NCBI GenBank assembly: GCA_900552385.1
Contig: URZI01000005.1
Location: forward strand, 1-64,000
Reading direction: 5' to 3'
Source: an uncultured Collinsella sp.
Lineage (GTDB): Bacteria; Actinomycetota; Coriobacteriia; Coriobacteriales; Coriobacteriaceae
DNA: 64,000 nucleotides
The notes beneath the pieces were generated by a model. That model was not told where the DNA came from. It was given only the letters and a program-made list of their open reading frames with translations, and did no database searches. Below are positions 15,056 through 24,414 of this stretch, one piece after another. How positions within the stretch are numbered: position 1 is the first letter of the stretch; each line of letters begins with the position of its first letter. The position numbers and the translations under genes were made by a program.

Positions 15056-15988
15056 CTAGAAGCGGTTGCCGCGGAAGCCGCCGCCGTTGCGGCCGCCACG
15101 GTCGCCACCGCGACCGCCACGGTCGTTACCACGGTTGCCGCCAAAGCCGCTACGGTTGCCACCGCGATCGCCATAGCCACCACGGTTGCCGCCAAAGCCG
15201 CCGCGACCGCCACGGTCGCCGCCACGGTCACCAAAGCCGCCACGGCCGCCACGGTCGCCACCGCGACCGCCACGATCGCCACCACGGCCGCCGCGGTCGC
15301 CACCACGGCCACCACGATCGCCAAAGCCGCCGCGACCGCCACGGTCGCCGCCACGGCCACCACGGTCGTCACGGCCGCCGCGAGGACCGCGATCCTCGTC
15401 CAGGCCCATGGCGACGAGCGGAGCGATAACCTTATCGAGAGCGGCCATCAGCTCGGTGGCCTCCTCGTAAGAAAGCTCGGGCAGGAGCTTCTCCTTCTTG
15501 TTGGCAAGCTCGACCAGGCCCTCAGCGGCATCCTCGGCGGCGAAGACAACAATCTTGCGCATATCGCCCTCGGCGTCGTCGATGCGGCCGACCAGATCGG
15601 CAGCCTCGGCCTCGGCCATCAGGCCATCGAGCTCACGAAGGCGCATGCCCAGCAGGTCGGACATTTCCTTCTGCTCCATCTTGGGCTTGAGGTCAAGAAG
15701 CTTGATGGCGCGCTCGATGTTCGCCATGCGCTCGGCCTTGGCCTCCTCCTCCTTGGAAATAGCAAAGCGACGGCTACGCAGCAGGCGGGCGGCCTTCTGC
15801 ATCTTGTCCATCAGCTCTTCGTCATCGTAATCAACGGCGGCCTCGACAACCTCGGCCTCCTCCTCGGCGGAAACCTCGTCAGCAGCCTCAACCTCGGCAG
15901 CTTCGGTCTCCACGGTCTCGACTGCCTCGACCTCGGCAGCCATGGTCTCGTTCTCGGTCTCGTTCATGATCTCTTCGTTCTCGGACAT
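15056..15988 (-). CDS. Winged-helix protein with acidic head and RGG-repeat tail
   Basis: A 310-aa protein in three parts. Residues 1-58 are dominated by Glu/Ala/Val. Residues about 60-190 look like a MarR-type winged helix (MSDLLGMRLRELDGLMAEAEAADLVGRIDD, here read in pieces of the same segment, then DMRKIVVFAAEDA). Residues 199-310 are repeats of DRGGRGG and GFGDRGG ending GGFRGNRF. RGG tails bind RNA and can drive condensates in eukaryotic and some bacterial helicases. The start has AAGGAG 4 nt upstream. Function is unknown; an RNA- or nucleoid-associated regulator is an inference. The tail DNA (15060-15390) is a low-complexity GGTCG/CC-rich array prone to length change. Confidence 0.75.
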   Translation of the reverse strand: MSENEEIMNETENETMAAEVEAVETVETEAAEVEAADEVSAEEEAEVVEAAVDYDDEELMDKMQKAARLLRSRRFAISKEEEAKAERMANIERAIKLLDLKPKMEQKEMSDLLGMRLRELDGLMAEAEAADLVGRIDDAEGDMRKIVVFAAEDAAEGLVELANKKEKLLPELSYEEATELMAALDKVIAPLVAMGLDEDRGPRGGRDDRGGRGGDRGGRGGFGDRGGRGGDRGGRGGDRGGRGGDRGGRGGFGDRGGDRGGRGGFGGNRGGYGDRGGNRSGFGGNRGNDRGGRGGDRGGRNGGGFRGNRF

Positions 15989-16140
15989 GAGACTCCTTCT
16001 TGGCCCTCTCGGGCATCATCGCCCCATTCGCGGGGCCCGTCGCGCACTCTTTGCGCTTTAAACATTCATGCCTCTCGGCAAAACGTCCATTAGTTTATGG
16101 TGTCGCCATCCAATCTAGCTGCAGAATCTATGTGCACACA

Positions 16141-17556
16141 TTAATGCGACATGTGCGACTCACGACGAGCGTACACCAGCGACACCGCGAACCCGACCAC
16201 GGCAATTACAGCCGCCACACGCACGGCAGTTACAAATCCAATCGCCTGGGCAACGTCGGTCGCAGCGCCAGCGGCGCCGGCGGTCGCAGCAGAACTCGAG
16301 AGCAGACCGATAAACAGCGACGGGCCAAACGATGCGGCAATCATGTTCCACGTGTTGAGCAATGCCGTTCCGTGAGGATGCTCAGCGGCAGGTAGCGTCT
16401 CCAAGCCGGCCGTCTGCGAGGGGCTTAGCACCAAACCGACTCCGGCATACACCACAACGGTCAGCGCCACAACGACGCCGATGTTCATGCTTGCCGCCGT
16501 CATCGATATGGCAGTCTGCCCCACGGCAATCAGAGCAAAGCCAATCGGTAGCAGCGGCCATGCGCCACGGGCGTCCATCACTCGTCCGCCCACAATCGAG
16601 GTCACTGCGTTGCAGGCAATCGCCGGCAAAATGAGCAAGCCCGCAATAAGTGCGGTCATGCCGTATGCGCCCTCAAAATAGAGCGGCAACAAAACGCTCA
16701 TCGAGAATGTCGTCATCATCGACACCACCACAAGCAGACACGCAGGCCAAAAACGAACGCTCGCCATGGGACGCACGTTAAGCACCGGATGCTCGAGCTT
16801 GAGCTGACGGGCCGCAAACAGGCCGAGCAGCACAACAGCGGCGAAGAACGTCACGATGCCGGCAATCAGATTGGTCGAGAACTCGCCTACGGAATACACA
16901 AATGCCGTAATGCCGGCGGCGAGTAAAACAACCGACAGAATATCGAGCGTGGTGTTCGAGCGCTCCCCGACATTCTGAACATGCTTTACGCCCGCCGCAG
17001 CGACCACAATGCCGCCCACCAGCGGCACTATGAACACCGCCCTCCAGCCAAACAACGTGCACATAAGACCGCTGATCACGGGTCCAAACGCCGGCCCCAG
17101 CGTAATGCAGGCACCGCCCAAGCTCAGATACAGACCGAGCTTCTCGGGCGGAGCGCAAGACAGCACAACGTTCATCATGAGCGGGAACAAGACGCCCGAT
17201 CCCGCAGCCTGCAAAATACGACTTGGCAGCAAAACGCTAAACGACGGAGCGACCAGACACAGAACTTCGCCGGCGACCATGCATCCGCATGCGAAAAACA
17301 GCAGCTTGCGCGTCGAGAAACGGCCGGACAGGAAGGCCATGATGGCCGTAAAGATCGACGTCACGATCATGTAGCCCGAGACGAGCCACTGCGCCGTGGT
17401 GGCACTCACCGAAAAGGCTGCCATAATGTCGTGCAACGCCACGTTAATGATGTTCTCGTTAAACGCGGCAACAAAGGCTGCAATATACATAACGACGAGA
17501 ATCGCCGCAGTGGCCGATGGCGTTGCTTGAACTTGTTGCTGAGATTTGCTCCCCAT
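16141..17556 (-). CDS. MFS drug exporter, DHA2-type (14 TM)
   Basis: A 471-aa membrane transporter. The first helix carries ENIINVALHDI and then AQWLVSGYMIVTSI, the signature of the DHA2 (EmrB/QacA-like) family. GRFSTRKLLFFACG is the loop 2-3 motif A and the helix count by eye is 13-14. The ATG at 17556 has AGGAAGG 6-7 nt upstream; the frame is open for 137 codons further upstream, but with non-coding-like composition. The substrate is unknown. No regulator is adjacent. It reads toward the RGG-tail gene with a 150-bp gap. Confidence 0.87.
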   Translation of the reverse strand: MGSKSQQQVQATPSATAAILVVMYIAAFVAAFNENIINVALHDIMAAFSVSATTAQWLVSGYMIVTSIFTAIMAFLSGRFSTRKLLFFACGCMVAGEVLCLVAPSFSVLLPSRILQAAGSGVLFPLMMNVVLSCAPPEKLGLYLSLGGACITLGPAFGPVISGLMCTLFGWRAVFIVPLVGGIVVAAAGVKHVQNVGERSNTTLDILSVVLLAAGITAFVYSVGEFSTNLIAGIVTFFAAVVLLGLFAARQLKLEHPVLNVRPMASVRFWPACLLVVVSMMTTFSMSVLLPLYFEGAYGMTALIAGLLILPAIACNAVTSIVGGRVMDARGAWPLLPIGFALIAVGQTAISMTAASMNIGVVVALTVVVYAGVGLVLSPSQTAGLETLPAAEHPHGTALLNTWNMIAASFGPSLFIGLLSSSAATAGAAGAATDVAQAIGFVTAVRVAAVIAVVGFAVSLVYARRESHMSH

Positions 17557-17761
17557 GCATTTCCTTCCTCTTGGAACGACAGTCGCATCGCCCCAGAGGA
17601 ACAGTCCAGGGCGAAAAATGAGCCCTAGACTTACGCCAGACGCCGTACACGACGAATCTGGCAACATGGTCCAACGTTGAAAGATTGTAACGCGGACGCG
17701 CAGCTTTCCTTCCGCGCTATTATTAAAAGTCCACGAAAGCATAAGACATGAGGAGCCCGCC

Positions 17762-18172
17762 ATGATTAAGCCCATCATGAAATCCGAGTTCTTTTTGCGC
17801 CTGCCTTCCGAAGACGCGGGACCCGACGATGCCGTGACCGGGCAGGATCTCCTGGATACACTCCACGAGCATGAGCACGAGTGCGTGGGGCTCGCCGCCA
17901 ACATGATCGGTGTGCGCAAGCGCATCATCTGCGTAAAGGACGGCAACAGGACACTCCTGATGTACAACCCTCAAATTCTTGAGCAGGTCAATGCCTATCA
18001 GACGAGCGAAGGATGCCTCTCGCTGATCGGCGAGCGCCCCTGTACCCGCTATCGCCGCATTAAGGTTGAGTATTTGGACGAGAACTTCGTCCACCGCATC
18101 AAAAACTTCTCGGGCTACACCGCCGAGATCATCCAACACGAAATCGACCACTGCAACGGCGTCGTGGTTTAG
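17762..18172 (+). CDS. def: Peptide deformylase, short form
   Basis: A 136-aa metal hydrolase that removes the formyl group from nascent peptides. Motif 1 is CVGLAANMIG, with Met in the place of the usual Gln; motif 2 is SEGCLSL, with the metal Cys; motif 3 is QHEIDHCNG, with both His ligands and the catalytic Glu. The Gln replacement is known in a subset of clostridial deformylases, so activity is still plausible. GAGGAG lies 6 nt upstream of the ATG. A LysR gene follows after 36 nt. A degenerate paralogue lies at 31814. Confidence 0.87.
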   Translation: MIKPIMKSEFFLRLPSEDAGPDDAVTGQDLLDTLHEHEHECVGLAANMIGVRKRIICVKDGNRTLLMYNPQILEQVNAYQTSEGCLSLIGERPCTRYRRIKVEYLDENFVHRIKNFSGYTAEIIQHEIDHCNGVVV

Positions 18173-18208
18173 GCCACCTGCCAAAATGAGGGTACCGGAG
18201 GCCTCCCT

Positions 18209-19132
18209 ATGGATATCAGCCGCTTTGGCGAATTCGCCATCTTAGCCCAGTCACGCACGTTTCTTGATGCGGCGGAACTGCTTTTCATGTCGCAATCAAC
18301 CCTCTCCAAGCACATCATGGCAATGGAGCGCGAACTCGGCTGCAAGCTCATCGATCGAAGCAAGCGCCACGTAACACTCACCGCGCAAGGTGAAGCGCTT
18401 CTCCCCTATGCTCAAAAAATTGCGACGCTTCAGCATCGCTATCTTGCCGCCATTCAAATAGGTGCAGGTGAGCCGCTCGAGCACCTCACCGTAGGTTCTA
18501 TCCCCATTATGGCCCCTTATGGGATCACGGACGCCGTCATCGATTTTCAGCAGGCGAACCCCTCATATTCTGTCGAGCTCATCGAAGGCGAGGGCGACAC
18601 ACTCAAGCGCATGCTCCTGCACGAGGACATTGACCTGGCCTTCATCCGTGACAGCGGCGCCATCGAGCCGGAGTTCAAAAAGATTCCCTTTACGACCGAC
18701 CGGCTCGTGGCCGTCCTTCCGCTCGACCATCCACTCGCCGAATGTGACACCGTCGAGATAGACGACCTTATCGACGAGAATTTCCTCATGCTTCCCCAAG
18801 GCTCGTTCGTAAGCGAGCTCGTCCTTTCCCTTTGTCGCGAAGCTGGATTTGGCCCACGTGTTACGTTCACCGGCAAACGAGCCGAGAACATCATCTCCCT
18901 TGTCGCGCGCGGCGCCGGCGTCTCATTCCTCATGCGCAAGCCGGCGGAATCGCTCGCCAGCGGAAAGGTAGCCCTGGTGCCGCTCGAGCCCGCGACGACC
19001 TCCGAGGTCAGGCTCTACCTCAAGCGAAACGCCGCGCACTCGCAGGCTGCCGTCTCGTTCATTGGCTTCCTCCCCTACCGTCAGCTCCTGCAGGGCGACC
19101 GTACGTCTTCCACCGCGGCACGACCGTCATAA
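18209..19132 (+). CDS. LysR family transcriptional regulator
   Basis: A 307-aa regulator. The N-terminal helix-turn-helix is seen in FLDAAELLFMSQSTLSKHI and the linker helix up to about residue 90; the rest is a substrate-binding domain. GGAGG precedes the ATG by 7 nt. It lies behind the deformylase gene and converges on the PTS operon, with a shared terminator between. It could regulate the operon at 19256-24337, but the operon promoter is 5 kb away, so this is only a possibility. Confidence 0.87.
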   Translation: MDISRFGEFAILAQSRTFLDAAELLFMSQSTLSKHIMAMERELGCKLIDRSKRHVTLTAQGEALLPYAQKIATLQHRYLAAIQIGAGEPLEHLTVGSIPIMAPYGITDAVIDFQQANPSYSVELIEGEGDTLKRMLLHEDIDLAFIRDSGAIEPEFKKIPFTTDRLVAVLPLDHPLAECDTVEIDDLIDENFLMLPQGSFVSELVLSLCREAGFGPRVTFTGKRAENIISLVARGAGVSFLMRKPAESLASGKVALVPLEPATTSEVRLYLKRNAAHSQAAVSFIGFLPYRQLLQGDRTSSTAARPS

Positions 19133-19194
19133 TCCCCGCTGCTCCACAACCGCAGACTTGTGTCCGCAAACACGCTGACAACGGCACAAAACAC

Positions 19195-19235
19195 AAATAT
19201 GCCTCGGGCGGCACGTCGCCGTCCGAGGCATATTT
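19195..19235. terminator. Bidirectional terminator between LysR and PTS genes
   Basis: AAATATGCCTCGG pairs with CCGAGGCATATTT (19195-19207 with 19223-19235), giving A/T runs on both strands. It lies in the convergent gap. Confidence 0.85.
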
Positions 19236-19255
19236 AGTTAAAGTGCGCAGACAGA

Positions 19256-20698
19256 CTAGTCCACCGAGATGTTGAGCGCCTTACCGCCCTCGTCCTTCCT
19301 GGTACCGATCACCATAGCGGCGACAAGAGCCAGAACGAAAGCGACCACACCGGAGATGACAAGGCCGATAAAGCCCATGTCGATGCCGGCAGGGTTAATA
19401 AAGCTCGGAAAACCGAGCGGGCCGGAGGCACCGAAGGCATAGAGTTTGGCACCCATGAGGCCGGCGATGGCGCCGCCTAAACCAGCGGAAATAAAGGTTG
19501 CCCACATAAGGCGCTTACGCGGCAGCAAGATGGCGTAAAGCGCAGGCTCGTTGACACCGAAAATCGAAGAGACAAGGGCGGGAATGTTGACGGCAGCATT
19601 TTCCTCGGAATCCTTGGTTCGGATGATCATGCCAAGCACAGCACCGGCGATGGCACAACCGCCTGCATACACGAGCGGATTAATGAGGTCATAGCCGTAG
19701 GTTGCGACATCGAGGAACCACAGCGGGATGATACCCCAGTGCAGGCCGAACATGACGAGCAGGCTCCAGAACGTGCCGATGACGAAGCCGGCGATGGCGG
19801 GCTGGAAGTTGATGAGCATCAAGATGATCTGGGCAACGATGTTGGAGAGGACCGTCATGACCGGACCGACCACAAGCAGGCCAAGGATGCCGCAAATGAG
19901 GAGCGTCAGGATGTTGGAGAAGAACGAGCTCACAAGCGCGGGCAGCGCGTTAGAAAGGGCCTTGTGCACCTTGGAGGCAATCCAGACGATAAAGATCGCA
20001 GGCAGAATCGTCGATGAGTAGTTCTGCATGATCAGCGGGATGCCAAAAATATCACCGTAGACATTGGACTCGAAGACCGTGCCGGCGCCGAGCGTGTAGA
20101 GCGGATCTCCGCCCATAAGGGCAACGAGCGTCGGGTAAACGAGGATACCACCGAGCGCCATTCCCATAACGGGCTTAAGTCCGAACTTCTTGGCCGACGT
20201 CCAGCCAATGATTAGCGGAAAGTAATAGAAGACCGAATCTCCGATTGCCGAGAGCGTCACATACGTATTGCTGTCCTTGGCAAGCCAACCGGCAACCGTG
20301 CAGAGCGCGAGCATCGACTTGATAAAGCCACCGGCCATAAGCACGCCAAGAACCGGTTGCAGAATCTCGGAGATGATGGCAAGCAGACGCGAGAATGGAT
20401 CGCTCTTTTTGACGTCGTCGCCTTCATCGATATCGAGCGCGGGTTTGGAGTCGAACCCGCCAATCTGAACAAGGTCGTTGTAGACGGCCTCGACAGTGGC
20501 ACCAATCACGACCTGATACTGTCCGCCGGCCTGGATAACGTCAACGACGCCCTTCGTCGCCTTAAGCTCATTGGTCTGGGCGAGCGATTCATCCTTGAGG
20601 TGGAAGCGGAGACGCGTAATGCAGTGGCTCACGTCTAACACATTGTCTCGACCACCGACCTTTGTGATGATTTCATCGCAAAGCTTCTGGTATTTCAT
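19256..20698 (-). CDS. PTS sugar transporter, EIIBC
   Basis: A 480-aa sugar permease of the glucose/beta-glucoside-sucrose superfamily. The EIIB domain comes first, with the phosphorylated cysteine in VSHCITRLRF (Cys 26), and the EIIC membrane domain follows from about residue 100. There is no EIIA domain, so phosphate must come from an EIIA elsewhere. The start at 20698 (MKYQKLCDEI) has AGGAG 6 nt upstream; the longer open frame is not needed. It is the last gene of a four-gene operon with two ceramidase-like proteins and an amidohydrolase-fold protein. The sugar is not known. Confidence 0.92.
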   Translation of the reverse strand: MKYQKLCDEIITKVGGRDNVLDVSHCITRLRFHLKDESLAQTNELKATKGVVDVIQAGGQYQVVIGATVEAVYNDLVQIGGFDSKPALDIDEGDDVKKSDPFSRLLAIISEILQPVLGVLMAGGFIKSMLALCTVAGWLAKDSNTYVTLSAIGDSVFYYFPLIIGWTSAKKFGLKPVMGMALGGILVYPTLVALMGGDPLYTLGAGTVFESNVYGDIFGIPLIMQNYSSTILPAIFIVWIASKVHKALSNALPALVSSFFSNILTLLICGILGLLVVGPVMTVLSNIVAQIILMLINFQPAIAGFVIGTFWSLLVMFGLHWGIIPLWFLDVATYGYDLINPLVYAGGCAIAGAVLGMIIRTKDSEENAAVNIPALVSSIFGVNEPALYAILLPRKRLMWATFISAGLGGAIAGLMGAKLYAFGASGPLGFPSFINPAGIDMGFIGLVISGVVAFVLALVAAMVIGTRKDEGGKALNISVD

Positions 20699-20891
20699 GG
20701 AATTCTCCTTTTTCTGAGCGGGGTATAGCATCGATTTCATGCCTCCGTAGTCGACGTGGGAGGGCAAGGAACCCGCTTCCCCCTTTGAAATCCGCGGACG
20801 CACGTACGCCCGGGATGGGAAACGGCAGAGAAGATGGAAGATGCCGATCACATGGCAGCGAGCCTCATTGGCCCATGCCACGCAATCAGGC

Positions 20892-22010
20892 CTACAGACG
20901 CGAAGCTGCTGCGCCGAGAAGTCTCGTCGTCTGGCAGAACTTGTCACACAGACGTTCCGGTTCACCCTGGGGAATCTGAGTACGCTCGGTCTCAAAGGAG
21001 AGGCCGTACTCGCGCGCCGGAAGGAAATACTCAAAATAGCCGTTGGTGTAACCGCAGACTATTCCCTCGACCGGGCATTCGCGCTTCATGCGAATGCCCA
21101 GGTCGCTGCCAAGCTCACTCGGGAACACAAAGAGATGCAGGCCGCCCAGACTGATGACGGCACACTTAAGCGTGAGCGAAAAGTCGTCATGGGCAACGGT
21201 GTGATAGAACGTCTGAGGCTCGATGCGGTCAAGAACGACCTCGCGATCGAGCTTGATCTGGGAAATCGCCTCGGCAAGACCGGTCGAAACACGCTCAACC
21301 TCGGGAATGCCGCGTCCCTGGCGAAAATTGCGGTCGCTACAGTCGCCAGCAGCACCGACGACCATGGCCGGATAGTAACCAAGACTCTGAGCGAGCTTTT
21401 TGCCGGTAAGACCGGCGAGTTCGCTCGTGAGCTCCGTGCAGTCGGGTCCGACACAGGCAGAATGCACCGCCCAGTTCACAAAGCCCGCAAATGGCTTGCC
21501 TTCGGTATCGAAGAACGATACGACAATGACCTCATTGTCGGCGAGTTCACCTGGGATGATGCGGTTGTCGTAGAAACCGGTGATGACTTTTTTGCCCATG
21601 CGGCAGGTCGCAGGTCGCGCGTTGGCGCGGCACTCTTCGAAGCATTGACAGATGGTATCGAGGAACCAGCGATAGTAGTCCTCGTTGAATTTTCCCGTCC
21701 ACCAGCTGCGATGGTAGGCGACGATCGAAGTGTGGTCGTGCGTCGCGGAGAGCAGAACGCAGTCACGGTCGATTCCGTAGCGCTCGGCGAGCATCGTCTT
21801 GACTTCCTCGGCCATGCTTTCCTCGAACTCGAGGACATCGGCATTAAAGAGAAACACTTCACGTTCGCCTTGCTGGAAGAGGATGGCGTTGGCGAAGACG
21901 TCGTCATGGACGCCTGTCGCAGGCTCCAGACGGTTGGGAAGATTGCGGTAGCCAATCAGGTAGATGTCGCCCTGTGGGGTGATTTTGCGGCGCGCGTGTC
22001 CAATGTTCAT
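20892..22010 (-). CDS. Neutral ceramidase-like hydrolase, active-site residues present
   Basis: A 372-aa protein resembling the N-terminal catalytic domain of neutral/alkaline ceramidases. Zinc ligands are plausible in SATHDHTS (His 91, His 93) and NWAVHSACVG (His 183). VGAAGDCSDRNF (residues 218-229) corresponds to the family's Gly-Asp-x-Ser nucleophile segment. It has no signal peptide and lacks the C-terminal immunoglobulin-like domain, so it acts in the cytoplasm, presumably on something the PTS brings in. AGGAG lies 7 nt upstream of the ATG. It follows the paralogue at 22029 by 18 nt. Amidase activity is inferred from the fold; ceramide itself is unlikely for a cytoplasmic enzyme next to a sugar PTS. 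Confidence 0.7.
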   Translation of the reverse strand: MNIGHARRKITPQGDIYLIGYRNLPNRLEPATGVHDDVFANAILFQQGEREVFLFNADVLEFEESMAEEVKTMLAERYGIDRDCVLLSATHDHTSIVAYHRSWWTGKFNEDYYRWFLDTICQCFEECRANARPATCRMGKKVITGFYDNRIIPGELADNEVIVVSFFDTEGKPFAGFVNWAVHSACVGPDCTELTSELAGLTGKKLAQSLGYYPAMVVGAAGDCSDRNFRQGRGIPEVERVSTGLAEAISQIKLDREVVLDRIEPQTFYHTVAHDDFSLTLKCAVISLGGLHLFVFPSELGSDLGIRMKRECPVEGIVCGYTNGYFEYFLPAREYGLSFETERTQIPQGEPERLCDKFCQTTRLLGAAASRL

Positions 22011-22028
22011 GCACGTTCTCCTTCTGTG

Positions 22029-23276
22029 TCACGCCGCATTCAAGGCGGCAATGATGATTTCGACGAGGCGCTCATGGGATCCGGCGGCAAAACCGGAGTT
22101 CATGGCCTCATAGGTGATCTTTTCGTACGCGTCGGGAGCCGGTAGGTACTTCTGTCCGCCGTTGACGAGCGTGGCAAAGAACACAGAGCCGGACCGAGCG
22201 GCGCGCACAGTGGCGCCGAATGCACTCGAGACCTCAGGTTGTACGCCGACAAGCTCGACGTTTCCCAGCCGGAGCAGATAGACCCTCGTGCGCTGCTCGC
22301 CAGCGGCATGAAATTCATACGTTCGGTGCGGAGCCAAAGAGTGAAAATCGGCGCGTGTCTGAGCGGGCAGAAAAACGTCGACCGTGCGGGCATCGATGCC
22401 GGTGGCGTCATCCTCACGCGCCATGCGAACGGCCTCGATCAAAGCATCGCCCAAGGCCTGCCCCTGCTGGTGCAGCATGCGGTATCCGTCTTCATGGGCA
22501 TCGACCGTCTGCTTAACGCCGGCCGCATCGAACATGACGTTCATGGCGCGCTCCGCCGGACCTTGGTCGCCCGCGGCGCCTGGCAGCAGCAGGGCAACGC
22601 CGCCCAGCTCGCGCTCGAGTGACATGGCGGCAAAACCAAAGAGGTCTCCGCTCGCCATGTGCCTCCCCTCGGAGTCGCGCGACCCGTCGAGCACGGAGGA
22701 CTGAACGTCCGCCGTCGCGAGCACGGCAACATACTCGCCCCCGGCATCCCTTATGGCGAGTACGGGCATCGTGTGGTCGGCAAACCCCCTGGGATTCGAG
22801 CCCAACCACCAGCCGGCAGGCGTCTCAATGTCGCGATTAACGTTCACGGGGCATTCGCCCTCCACAGTGGCGAGCGTGGCAGAGCGAATGCCCGCAACAG
22901 CGCGCTCGACAGCCGTGCGGGCGGCAGCGACGAGCGCTGCGCGATAGCGCTCGTTGCGGTTGCGGGCAGCATCGTCGACAAGATGCCCGGGAGTGCGGAC
23001 GTGAGGCATGGAAAACGTGTGGGTAGGAACCACCCAAGAATAAGCACCGCTGCAATTGGCGGCATCCTCAACAACCTCACGCAGATCGGCGAGTAGAGCC
23101 GGAGCGATCGAGGTGACCTCAAGCGAAAGGACGCAGGCGCGTCGCCCCGTCCCCTCGATGATAAGGGCACGGGCGAAGACCTCATGACGGAGTTCGTCGA
23201 AACCGTCGAACGGCAACACGTCCCCAAGATCGATGGCCACACGAGCGGCCCCAGCCCTCATCTCTCCTTCGTCCAT
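22029..23276 (-). CDS. Ceramidase-like paralogue with altered active site
   Basis: A 415-aa member of the same superfamily as the next gene. It has the start AGAARVAIDL, a VVPTHTFSMPH segment in the position of the zinc His-x-His, and PGAAGDQGPAER in the position of the nucleophile segment. The nucleophile Ser is missing there, and the position of the third His reads LATADVQSS. It may be inactive, a partner subunit, or use another residue. The start at 23276 (MDEGEMRAG) has AGGGGAG upstream; a longer frame upstream looks non-coding. It is the second gene of the operon. Confidence 0.65.
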   Translation of the reverse strand: MDEGEMRAGAARVAIDLGDVLPFDGFDELRHEVFARALIIEGTGRRACVLSLEVTSIAPALLADLREVVEDAANCSGAYSWVVPTHTFSMPHVRTPGHLVDDAARNRNERYRAALVAAARTAVERAVAGIRSATLATVEGECPVNVNRDIETPAGWWLGSNPRGFADHTMPVLAIRDAGGEYVAVLATADVQSSVLDGSRDSEGRHMASGDLFGFAAMSLERELGGVALLLPGAAGDQGPAERAMNVMFDAAGVKQTVDAHEDGYRMLHQQGQALGDALIEAVRMAREDDATGIDARTVDVFLPAQTRADFHSLAPHRTYEFHAAGEQRTRVYLLRLGNVELVGVQPEVSSAFGATVRAARSGSVFFATLVNGGQKYLPAPDAYEKITYEAMNSGFAAGSHERLVEIIIAALNAA

Positions 23277-23302
23277 GGCAGATACTCCCCTCTGATTGCC
23301 GC

Positions 23303-24337
23303 TCACTCGACACCGTACAGTTGCTGCGCCGTACCGCCAAGCACAAGGTCGCTGTCTGTATTGCTCAGATTTGCAGCGCGAACGCAGGCGACACCCTCGG
23401 TGAGCCACTCGCGTTTAACGGGATAGCTCGTGCCAAAAACAATATGGTCTGCACCCAGCACGTCAACCGCGCAGGTAAGGAGTATCTTGCCCCAAGGCTG
23501 AGCATGGGACATGTCGAAATAGATGTTGTTCTCGAGGCGCCTGGAAACGGTCTCGGTATCGACCTGAAAACGGCCAGAAGCATCAGGGCGCTTGGGACCA
23601 TGAGGCAGCAGCATCTCCTTGAACGCAAAGTATGCGCCGCCGAGCATGGAGTGGACCATCTTGATATTGGGGTAGCGCTCAAAGAAATCGCCAAAGATCT
23701 CTCGGCCGATCGCCGTAGTTTGGTCGACGCAGCGGCCATAAGAGCGGCGAAGGTTGTCGTACGCGAGAAGCGATTCGTTCTCGACCGGCACGGGAACATG
23801 GTGCACGTAAACGGTGACATGGCGTTCGTTCAGGTGCTCGAAAAAGCTCGAGAAGACCTGGTCGTCGAGATAGCGCTTGCCGTAGTGAGCACAGAGCTGC
23901 ACACCCGCAAAACCATCGTCGAGCCTGCGGTCGAGCTCCTCCAAATTCGCTTTGGTGCCAAAGGGCGGCACGGCGACAAGCGGAATCAGACGGCCACTTG
24001 ACGCCTTCGCGTCAGCAGCCATACCGTCGTTGAAACGCCGGCACATCTCGAGCGACATCCACTCGTGACAGCCGGGGAGCTTGAGGATCGCCTTGTCGAC
24101 CCCCGCCTCATCCATATCGGCCAAGCGCTTCTCGAGGGTGTAGTCGTCCTCAATGTAGTTAAGACCCGGAGAACCGGCGGGCATCTCGATCACGATCTGT
24201 CGTTTGCCGGCGGAATTCATGGTCAGATAGCCTTCGGTGTCATAGGCGCGGGGTACCTCGGCCAAAAACTGTTCGCAGAGCGTCTCGTCATGAAAGATGC
24301 GCTCGTCGAACCAGTAGGAATTTGCATCGATAATCAT
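23303..24337 (-). CDS. Amidohydrolase-fold protein lacking the His-x-His motif
   Basis: A 344-aa protein of the amidohydrolase 2 (ACMSD-like) family. The TIM-barrel landmarks are present: VYVHHVPV, KMVHSMLGG and HIVFGTSYP. However, the N-terminal metal motif, normally Asp-x-His-x-His, reads IDANSYWF, and the usual FGSDYP-type Asp is Ser. It may be metal-free or use a different ligand set. It is the first gene of the operon with the ceramidase-like genes and the PTS permease. The start at 24337 has AAAGGCGG about 9 nt upstream. Confidence 0.75.
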   Translation of the reverse strand: MIIDANSYWFDERIFHDETLCEQFLAEVPRAYDTEGYLTMNSAGKRQIVIEMPAGSPGLNYIEDDYTLEKRLADMDEAGVDKAILKLPGCHEWMSLEMCRRFNDGMAADAKASSGRLIPLVAVPPFGTKANLEELDRRLDDGFAGVQLCAHYGKRYLDDQVFSSFFEHLNERHVTVYVHHVPVPVENESLLAYDNLRRSYGRCVDQTTAIGREIFGDFFERYPNIKMVHSMLGGAYFAFKEMLLPHGPKRPDASGRFQVDTETVSRRLENNIYFDMSHAQPWGKILLTCAVDVLGADHIVFGTSYPVKREWLTEGVACVRAANLSNTDSDLVLGGTAQQLYGVE

Positions 24338-24414
24338 TGGTTGGAACCGCCTTTCATCTTGTCGAGAACATTCTAAAAAAGCGGACACACGGACATCAAT
24401 TCCAGTTGAAGCAC

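Noticed and set aside
15060..15390. CRISPR-like or minisatellite array
   Set aside because: The repeats encode the RGG tail in frame, with no regular spacers.
17557..17967. N-terminal extension of the MFS exporter
   Set aside because: Open frame only; the ATG at 17556 has a ribosome binding site and starts a proper first membrane helix.
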